NCBI GenBank assembly: GCA_027625915.1
Contig: JANTQA010000063.1
Coordinates: forward strand, 7,707,501-7,771,500
Origin: Anaeramoeba flamelloides
Lineage: Eukaryota > Metamonada > Anaeramoebidae
Length of the DNA stretch: 64,000 nucleotides
Direction: 5' to 3'
Part shown: piece after piece, positions 56,646 through 64,000 of the stretch
How the letters are laid out: every line of letters starts with the position of its first letter
How positions within the stretch are numbered: position 1 is the first letter of the stretch
The notes under the pieces: generated by a model
Told to the model about the DNA's origin: nothing
What the model saw: only the letters and a program-made list of their open reading frames with translations
The model's database searches: none
Made by a program: the position numbers and the translations under genes

Positions 56646-59212
56646 TAAATCATAATTAAAAATTTTTAATAAACTGTTATTCTATTTTTCAAAAACAAAA
56701 TCTTAATTTATCAATTCTAAAAAAAAAATACCAGATTAGAATCATTTTGTAATTGAAATGTTCGAACTTGTTTATAAATTAAAATACTCAAAATAAAAAT
56801 AAATAATCATCAATACTTATAAATTATAGGTGGGTTAAAAATTATTGGAGAGAGTACAACAAAAAAAAATATATTCAATTTATTATCAAGGGTTAGATGG
56901 AAACTAATTTAATATGTTGAAGAGTGAACTTTTGTTGTGACTAAATTTGATAATTCTAATTCAAAAAGTATCTAAACAGATACGTTATCAAAAGTATTTG
57001 AACCTTAATTTAGTTTTCGAAAACAAGAAAGGGTGAAAAAGGAAGAAGTGGTGCAGAGCAGAAAAATTCATTAGACAATTTTTTAAAATTCTATTTGGAA
57101 TATTGTTCACTCAATTCTATAGATGTCGTCTACTATTTTTATTTGGGTGGTTCTATTCTGAACAGCTCAACCTTAACCATAATATCATTCTGTTCGAAAA
57201 AAAAACAATTCAGAGTGAACCAAACAAGTTATGTAATTCATATAATGAAATGAAAACTAAAAAAGATGAAAAATTGATTTTCATATTTTTTAAAAATGAA
57301 AATTATCTCCAAAATTAATGAAATTGAATTATCGTTATTGTTTGAACCGTTTTGATGTGTTGAAAATTTTGACATTTAGTTTATGTTAATTTTTTTTTTA
57401 GATTTATTTCTAATTCTTTAAATGTTTTTAGCAATTATTGAAGATTAAATATAAATATAAACTATTTTGAAAGACTTTCTAAATAATTAATTATGTAAAT
57501 TCGGAATCTTCTGAACTTCATTTGTATAATAATAATAAACTCAAATAAAAAGAAAAATTTGAGAAAAAAATATTTTTTTGATCTTTTTCAAAAGTTGGTC
57601 TTAATGCCAAAAATCTTTAAATTGATATAAAAAAAAATTACTCTTTATAATGGGTATTTGTTACTTATTACCAAAAGTATCAATTATCAAAACTTATAAA
57701 TTTTTTACAGTCAAAGGATCCCAACATTTTTTTTCAAATATCAATTATTTTTGATAATTAACATTTAAAAGAACAAATAAAAAATTATAGAATAATACTC
57801 ATTAAAGAATAGTTGATATATGTCTGAAATAAAACTAATTAATCAATAAATTTTCTTAAAAATTGAAAAACTAAAATTTTATCCCATTAATTGAGAAAAA
57901 AAATCAATGTTCATTTTGATCTTCAATTGAAGATCCAAATAAAATTCCAATAGAAATAAATATTATTTCTCTACAACCATTTCCACTGTTTCAGAGACAT
58001 TAGAAAAAAACGTTTTTGCCGAATGACTAGAGATCTAGCAACAAAAAAAAAAATTACACAAGAATTAGGTTTTAAAAAAAAACCGAAAAAAAAAAAAAAG
58101 TAAAAATATGAAAAAATGATTTCAATTTTTGAAATTTACAAAATAAAATTTTTCTTCTAATATCCCTTTCAAACCCTTTAAACACATATAATTCACTTTT
58201 TACAGCTATGCCACTTTGACTGAATAATGGTTTAGTATGAACACAAAAAAAAAAAAAAAAAAAAATGTCTATCTCATTTTAAGGTGATTAAATTTAGTTA
58301 AAATAATTAAGAAATTAATATTTTTATATAAAATAATTTCAGATTTATTGTAGATAATGTTTTTTTACGTATAATTGCAAAAAAAAAATGCAATACTTTT
58401 TTTTAAATACAAATAATAAATAATAAAAGAAAAAGAAAAAAATTGATTATTAAACAAATTTTAAAAAATAGAAATGAAAAAAAAATAATAGGTTTTCAAT
58501 AAAAGGGAAAAAAAAAATCTAAGATTTTCCTTTTAAGAATCCTATATAATGATGTTTTAATTTCCAAATTCAAAAAATTTACATTTGTTGTTGGGTGTTT
58601 TTGACACAAATTCTTCGAAAAGGATTTCAATTTCTATTCTTTTTATCTATTGTTCAAATTTCTAAATAATCTTTCTTTTTATTCTTGTGTTTATATAATT
58701 TTTTGAAAAAAAATATTTGATTTTTGAAAAATGAAAACTAAAAAAAAAAATAAAAAGAATATCAATTCCAAAAGATAAGCCTATTATTTTTTATGGGTAA
58801 AAAATCCCAAATTATAAAATATGGTAATATATATATATATATATATATATCTTTTTAGATTTGATACTGATTTATGAAAAGTTATTAGCACTCCATAAAG
58901 ACTTGGTTACAAAAACACTACATCTGTTCAATAGTTTTTTTTTAAATTATTATCATAAGATCTCCAATTATCAAAAGATAAATCTTAAATTCATCAAATA
59001 AGTTTGGTTTGATAAAGGAGATGAAGATCAAAAAGTGCAAAATAATTTTGGATTGTCAATATTTAAATTAAATGTTTTGTGTCTTGTGTATTCATAATTT
59101 AAATATTGAAAATCCCTTTTCTTCAATAGGCAAATAAATCAGTGAAATGTTTTTTTTTCAGAAAATTATACAAACAAAACAATAAATGTTGGTTTTTTGT
59201 TTTTGAAAATTA
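56646..59212. other. AT-rich spacer
   Basis: Holds a TA run at about 58825 and A tracts. A slightly GC-richer patch at 57000-57250 has no ATG-started frame of coding quality. Nothing recognised. Confidence 0.4.
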
Positions 59213-60176
59213 TCAGAATATTTTATATCGCTGGAAATAGTTCTGCAAATAATAAACTTGAAAAAAGGTACTTGCAAAAAGGATGCATAGCGAAAGTATC
59301 GAAAACCATAATACTCGAGCGTTTGTTGATTCTTTGTGTTTTTAAAGTTGTAAAGTATTAAGGAGAGAGTTTTTTTTTATGCAAGATTATAAAAAAAAAA
59401 AAAAATTTAAAACTTTATCCACCAAAAAAAGGGAAAGGAAAAAATGAAAAAAAAAAGAAAAGAAAAAATATACAAAGAAAGAATAAATAATTACCACTTG
59501 TATTTCTCATTGCTTCTTCTCTTTCCTTTGAATAGTCAAGATATTTTTTAATCTGTTTTACCATTTGCTCCATTTGAATTATTTCTTTTTCAATGGGGTT
59601 AATAGATTTCGTTTTGATGTCTGTAAACATTTCATTTTGTGATCTATCGCCTCGGATTTCAAGTTCAATTTTCAATAGCCCACCAAATGTGGTGCTGTAG
59701 ATTTGTCTTCTTGACGTAAAACAAAACTTATAATCGCCAGATTTTTCTAACTGGACAGCAAATTTGGATTCAGTAACTCCATTTTTTTGAAAGAGTGCTT
59801 TTTTGTGTGGATCATAGATCTAATATTTTTTTTTTTTTTTTGTTTTTTTTTTTGTTTTTTTTTTGTTTTAATTTTGTTTTTGAAAAAAGTAAAAAATTTT
59901 TTTTAAAAGAAAAATAAAAGAAAGAAAAAAAGATCCAGAATAAAAATTTTAATTGGATCGTTGCAACCAAGAAAAAGAGAATTAAGTGTTTACTATCATT
60001 GAAATTACTGAAGATCCTTCGACAAGTTTGAAATAGCCAGTAAGAAGTGTATCAATTTCATAAGGTTCTGTAAAACATTTCTCTTCGCTCAACTTCATTT
60101 CAAATTTTAGTGAAGAAGAGAAATGTAAAAGCACAAACAGAACAACAAAAAGGTTAGTAACAAAAACAAACCTCAT
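59213..60176 (-). CDS. p24/emp24/GP25L family cargo receptor, three exons
   Basis: Type I membrane protein of COPI/COPII vesicles that cycles between ER and Golgi. Exon 1 60176-59994, exon 2 59819-59495, exon 3 59331-59213; introns of 174 (GTAAAC...ATTAG) and 163 bases (GTAATT...CAAAG); 208 residues. Signal peptide 1-22. GOLD domain follows with the paired cysteines C34 and C94 (EEKCFTEPYE, DYKFCFTSRR) and IYDPHKKALFQKNG at the first splice. Coiled coil at about 125-165 (EKEIIQMEQMVKQIKKYLDY). The second splice gives RNTSESTNARV, the family signature before the membrane. Membrane span 176-196, and a short cytosolic tail YLQNYFQRYKIF with YF in place of the usual FF. Exon 3 is under 40 codons. 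The frame identities make the splice sites firm. Confidence 0.93.
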
Positions 60177-60599
60177 TCGAGTAAAAAAAAAAAAAGAAAA
60201 AAAATAATTAGCAAAGTGTAAAAAGCAAAAAATGATTCATAGAATATTTAGGCAGGACATCTAAACCTCAAAAATAGCCAAAACTTTTTTAAATTCACAG
60301 CACCTTTGTTTTTTTTGTTTTTGTTTGTCAAAGTTAGAAAGTAAACTCAATTCCAAAAAATAGTACACAAAAAAAAATTACATTAATAAAAATATACTCC
60401 AAAATACACAATACTTGAACATTAAAATAATAAAAGACCTGAAAATATTTAATTAATACTATTTATATATTTTATAGTAAATTTAACATTCAATTCGAAA
60501 AATAAAAAATAAAAAAGAAAAAATAAAAAAAAGTGAGCCAATATTTTTGGAACACGGTTACCAAAAAATCCATTTTTATTGAAAGAAAAATTAATAAAA
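60177..60599. other. AT-rich upstream flank of the p24 gene
   Basis: Nothing recognised up to 60530. From there 'agtgagccaatatttttgga' may be the end of the mariner fossil that follows. Confidence 0.4.
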
Positions 60600-61150
60600 A
60601 CTATTAATAGATTCAGCCTGTCTTTTGATAACGAAATCTATCGTTTTAAATATAGAGTTTACTAATTATCTTAGGTTTCCCAACTCAAAGTATTTCATAC
60701 ATTAGTGAAAATTTTAAAAATTCTTCTTCGTTTTTTGGTTACAATTTTTCAGTTTAGTGCCCATAATTATCCCTAAATTCCCAATTGGATTTAAATTTGT
60801 GGAATTGGGAGTCAAGGGTCCAGAACATTACATCCCCGATTTAAGCAAGTTTGAGTTTTTTTTGAGGTATGTGGACAAGCTCCATCCTTTTGGAAAATCC
60901 ATTTCAACTCACTATATTCTGAATTAGCGAGTTGAATTTCATTTGATTTTTTTGATAATATCATTAATAATACATTCAGTATTCACACTTCCATTAATAA
61001 TAATAAGGTCTGTTTGTAGGCCATGTGTACTAGCACACCTTATCATGATTTTTTTTTCAAAAAAATTTTTTCTCGATAAAAAAAGAATCTTTTTTCTTTT
61101 TAGAGAAAAAAAAAAATTTTTTTTTTGTGATCAGAATGAAAACTTTTAAA
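60600..61150 (-). pseudogene. Decayed Tc1/mariner transposase (DDE/D)
   Basis: Read on the minus strand, pieces of the catalytic core appear in the right order. At about 61050-60950 comes CASTHGLQTDLIIINGSVNT, at about 60895 FQKDGACPHTSKKT (second catalytic D), then LNRGCNVLDP. After a frame change TPNSTNLNPIGNLGIIMG stands for the family's WPxxSPDLNPIENLW. Near 60660-60610 comes NSIFKTIDFVIKRQAESINS, like the usual C-terminus. Before it, KVFILITKKK near 61140 may be the KVIFSDEKKF block around the first D. Several stops and at least one frame change mean it is long dead. The HTH N-terminus is not visible; a palindrome lies where it might have been. Confidence 0.75.
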
Positions 61151-61325
61151 TTTCATTTTAAAGTGATTTTGAGATTTTCAAAAAGTTTTGTAAAAAATTA
61201 TAATTTTTTTTTAAATGAAAAAAAAGAATACAAAAAAAATCAAAAAAATTATTGGAAATCAAAAATCAAAAAATAATAAAAAAAAATGAAAAATAATTAA
61301 CTGTTATTATTAGGTCGAACTTAAA
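61151..61325. other. A/T-rich tracts between mariner fossil and palindrome
   Basis: Nothing recognised. Confidence 0.4.
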
Positions 61326-61506
61326 ATATTATCTGAAATAATAAAATTTCTCATTTGTTGGATATTAGCGAAGCGAAAAACGATGCTTGATATCAGTTAA
61401 TGTCATCGAGACCGGAGTGTCGAGATACATTAACATTTATCAAGAAGAGTTTGAAGTGAAGCGGTTTGACAACTTTTGAGAAATTTTATTATTGATGAGA
61501 TAATAT
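61326..61506. repeat. GC-richer 181-base imperfect palindrome
   Basis: Outer arms ATATTATCT...AATAATAAAATTTCTCA pair with their inverse at 61477-61506. Inner blocks GTTG, CTTGATA and GTTAATGT also pair across a centre CGAGACCGGAGTGTCGAG. It includes 'gcgaagcgaaaaacgatg' and 'gaagtgaagcgg', unusual for this genome. It lies 157 bases beyond the 3' end of the tyrosine recombinase element. Could be a MITE or a recombination/terminal site of that element. Confidence 0.7.
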
Positions 61507-61662
61507 GCATAAGTGGGTTGCCTGATAATCAGAGTTAAAGTATGAAAAATAATAACAAAAAGTTAAGGTGAAATAAAATTTAAAAGTTAAAAAGTGAGTT
61601 TATTTTTTAGTATTGCTATAAAAATTAAAATTTATATTAGAACAATTTATTAACTTAGAATT
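61507..61662. other. Short spacer
   Basis: Nothing recognised between the palindrome and the recombinase stop codon. Confidence 0.4.
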
Positions 61663-63027
61663 TCATAATACTTTATCAAAATCGCCAATTTTTTTTGATT
61701 TCTCAAAACATTCATCATCAACATTCACAAAATTAGAATTTGTTCGTTTTCTTTTAAGTTCTTGTTCGACTTTTTTTTCAGTTTCATTTTCAGTTTCCAT
61801 CGATCTGTGACATAATGCTTCTGCAATTTGTTTATTTAGAATCCTATCTTGTCTTTTGTAACAATTATAACCACTTTTTGATTGATGTCCAGTGAAAAAC
61901 ATACCTTCAGAATCTTTTACACCTTTTCTTCTAAATTTATTGATTGCTGTTGAACGTGTTGAGTGAAATGTGATTTTTTTGTTAATATTTACATTCGTAA
62001 TTCTTTTTTGTAAATATTTTCTTAAAGTGCTTGCTGGAACATTAAAATCTTTATAAAATTTATTTCTATTAGGAGACCGGTTTACTGAACACCAAAAACT
62101 ATCATCTGGGTCTCTTTTTGGGCAATTATCATAATACTTTTTTATAATTTCATAAGGATTGAATTTTGCATTGGGATAATTAAATATTAGTTTAAAATCT
62201 TGAAAACATCCCTTTTGTTTTGAAGTTCCTTGGTTGTTTTTTTTTACTCTTTGAATAATTTTAATAAAATTTTCTCCATCTTCTTCTTCCCAAGAAAGAT
62301 CCTTTTGCAAAATTTTGTAATATTCGCCACCTCGAAATCCTGTAAAAACACCCATAAGCCAAAACGCAGATACAAGTAAATCATATGGGTCTTTGATATT
62401 TAAACTTGATAAAAAACGATCTTCTTCTTCATTGGTTAACCAATCTGTATGTTTACCAACTTTATTTTCTTCCTTAAACGATTTAAATTTCGATCAAGTG
62501 TGGCCTGTGTTCGTAATAATTTTTCTAATGATGTATAATATACTAATTCATGTTTTTGCCAAACACTTCTTAAATAGCTTATAAGACAATGAACCATTGT
62601 TCTATAACTACAGTCAGTCTCACTTTTAAGGCACAAACTTTCAACGAAATTTAAGGCACACAAAAATCTCAAATTAAGGTACAAAATTTGGAATTTTGTT
62701 TTTTACAATTTATTTTTACTAGAATTTGAATTGTGTGCCTTAATTTGAGATTTTTTTTGTGCCTTAAATTTCGTTGAAAGTTTGTGTCTTAAAAGTGAAA
62801 CTGACTGTATTCCAGGAGTATGATTCTTTATTTTTTTTCTTCATCCTTGAAATAAAAACAACAATGTATCGATCAAGATCCTTTAATGGAATTTCTGTCA
62901 ACTCTCTGTTTTCTTCTTTATCTTCTAAAAATTTTTGAAATCTTTTTGCAACCATTTCTTGAATACTTTCTGTATTTTTATTAATGTATCCTTTTTCTGA
63001 CTCTTTAATCAATTCTTGTGAAGACAT
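61663..63027 (-). mobile_element. Tyrosine recombinase element (Crypton-like or other YR element), broken
   Basis: Minus-strand remains of a tyrosine recombinase, starting at the ATG at 63027. The N-terminal part (to about 62810) is helical, like a core-binding domain (PLKDLDRYIVVFISRMKKK). The middle part lies at about 62436-62607. The catalytic part (61663 to about 62480) still shows the full residue set: Arg in GFRGGE, HSTR, GHQS and the Tyr of GYNCYKR. The element is broken, with about two breaks, one of them the mariner MITE at 62611-62807. No reverse transcriptase or capsid gene is seen. A Crypton is the simplest reading, but a YR-retroelement or virus origin cannot be excluded. The good state of the catalytic part suggests moderate age. 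Confidence 0.75.
62611..62807. mobile_element. Tc1/mariner-type MITE inserted in the recombinase element
   Basis: 197 bases, CAGTCAGTCTCACTTTTAAG to its inverse ending CTGACTG, flanked by TA at 62609-62610 and 62808-62809. Closely related to 24555-24752. Confidence 0.9.
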
Positions 63028-63057
63028 AAAATTTTCTTTTTGAGTTAAATAATACAC

Positions 63058-63435
63058 TACACTAGTGTGAATATGAATGTTGTAAAAAATAGAGTTTTTT
63101 TGATTTTCTCAAAAAATTGTGAGTTTCACACTGTTACCAAAGTTTAGGAAATAGAGATTTAGAAATGAGATTATATAAATAAGCAAAAAAGTATTTTAGA
63201 CCAAAAACAGCCTCGAAATTACAGATGTTTTGTTTCCAAAAAAAATTTTGTTTTCAAAACAAAACATCTGTAATTTCGAGGCGGTTTTTGATTTAGAATC
63301 ATTATTAACTTAAAATTTTAACCCGATATAGATATATCCATAATCAAAACTTTGGTAACGGTGTGAAAATCACAATTTTTTGAGAAAATCAAAAAAACTC
63401 TATTTTTTACAACATTCATATTCACACTAGTGTAA
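63058..63435. repeat. 378-base palindrome abutting the recombinase 5' side
   Basis: Outer arms of about 90 bases (ACACTAGTGTGAATATGAAT to 'gttaccaaagttt') are near-perfect inverses of 63345-63434, and each arm begins TA. An inner pair 'cctcgaaattacagatgttt' / 'aaacatctgtaatttcgagg' lies at about 63211 and 63265; the two middle spacers between outer and inner arms do not pair well. It starts 31 bases before the recombinase ATG. It may be a MITE with TA duplication or the terminal structure of the YR element. Confidence 0.82.
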
Positions 63436-64000
63436 ATGAGTAAAGTTAAAATAAATGTTTTTCAAGATTTTTCAATCAATCTTTTATACTTAAAATACAA
63501 ATGAAAAATTATATCATATAATTTGATGGGATCCCATTAACTCACTTTTTACCTTAGATCTGACTCCCAATGATCAAACCTTCAATGTATCATTGAAAAC
63601 TACAATCAATTTAAGGAGGCAAAAAGTGCTTGAGTACTTTAACTTTAAAATTCTTTCTATTGATTGTTAATATCTAATGTTTCTATTTAAGAGTCAAATA
63701 TCACTTTTCTTGGAATTAAATTAATTTTGAAGGTGTGCCCCAATTTTTGGAATTGAGTTTAATTGAAAGATTCAAAATTCATTGTTTTTCAAGTTAAAAG
63801 TTTTTACAATTGAGTTATTTGAAAACTATCAATTTAAATAGATTCACCTTTTGGAATTACTTTTTGGTTTCTTTGTTAACCCAAAGCATACCAATAAAAA
63901 GAAGGCAAAGATTCAACAATTAAATTGTAAACACAAATTTCAACCTCTTTTGTTCAAAATTACTTATTATAAAAGATTTAAAGAGGAAATGAAGTTAAAA
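63436..64000. other. AT-rich spacer at window end
   Basis: No frame or repeat recognised. Confidence 0.45.

Noticed and set aside
60741-60919. Plus-strand exon-like frame (VPIIIPKFPIGFKF...) after a good TTTTTCAG acceptor
   Set aside because: The minus strand carries ordered Tc1/mariner transposase motifs over the same bases, so the plus frame is an antisense by-product.
61663-63027. Virus or Polinton origin of the recombinase
   Set aside because: No capsid, packaging ATPase, protease or polymerase gene lies nearby; kept only as an alternative to a Crypton.
1-64000. tRNA, rRNA, CRISPR, operon or plasmid-like features
   Set aside because: No cloverleaf, rRNA core motif, regular spacer array or bacterial ribosome-site pattern was seen.

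Overview
The window is a strongly AT-rich stretch of a eukaryotic nuclear genome. Spliceosomal introns with GT...AG ends can be placed by protein homology in three genes and by reading frame alone in a fourth. Proteins carry N-, K-, E- and Q-rich low-complexity inserts. There are no operons and no tRNA or rRNA genes. The gene set (AP-5 beta subunit, p24 cargo receptor, USP deubiquitinase, RUN-domain protein, deoxynucleoside kinase) fits a free-living amoeboid protist. An Anaeramoeba- or amoebozoan-type host is a guess from composition and style, not something I can prove.

Genes in order: a PH / coiled-coil / tandem-RUN protein (about 3624-7484, +); a ubiquitin-specific protease (10508-13147, -); a poly-Q acidic protein with a 56-base intron (19553-20310, +); a six-span membrane protein (26873-27631, +); AP5B1 split by an intron of about 4 kb (32454-39839, -); a small type I membrane protein (45189-45488, -); a deoxynucleoside kinase with one intron (51195-52238, +); a three-exon p24/emp24 protein (59213-60176, -). 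Three of these (AP-5 beta, p24, PH-RUN) belong to membrane traffic. They look like unlinked housekeeping genes rather than a cluster.

The rest is spacer filled with small mobile elements and their debris. I can separate several families. (1) Tc1/mariner-type MITEs with TA target duplications and CAGT-type ends lie at 24555-24752, 62611-62807 and 41692-42168, with lone ends at 30322 and 50204. A decayed Tc1/mariner transposase lies at 60600-61150. (2) A 552-553 base MITE flanked by TTAA has copies at 13063-13615 and 45720-46271 and a fragment near 32215. (3) A short MITE with CACTAC...GTAGTG ends has inverted copies on both sides of the kinase gene. (4) A 1.5 kb element at 47281-48783 has CCCTTAGCACCCC ends. 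(5) A 1.2 kb element at about 8843-10088 has sub-terminal AT-CGAT-like repeats. (6) There are large foldback palindromes at 26194-26737, 61326-61506 and 63058-63435. (7) Four older interspersed repeat families are labelled A to D. A decayed LINE tail lies at about 31735-31960.

The right end (60600-63435) is an accessory island: a mariner fossil, a GC-richer palindrome, a broken tyrosine-recombinase element split by a mariner MITE, and a second palindrome directly at its 5' side. I found no clearly new multi-gene system. The most interesting points are how the host genes interact with the elements: a USP whose first 28 codons lie inside a MITE, the 4 kb AP5B1 intron carrying a repeat, and the kinase gene bracketed by inverted MITEs.
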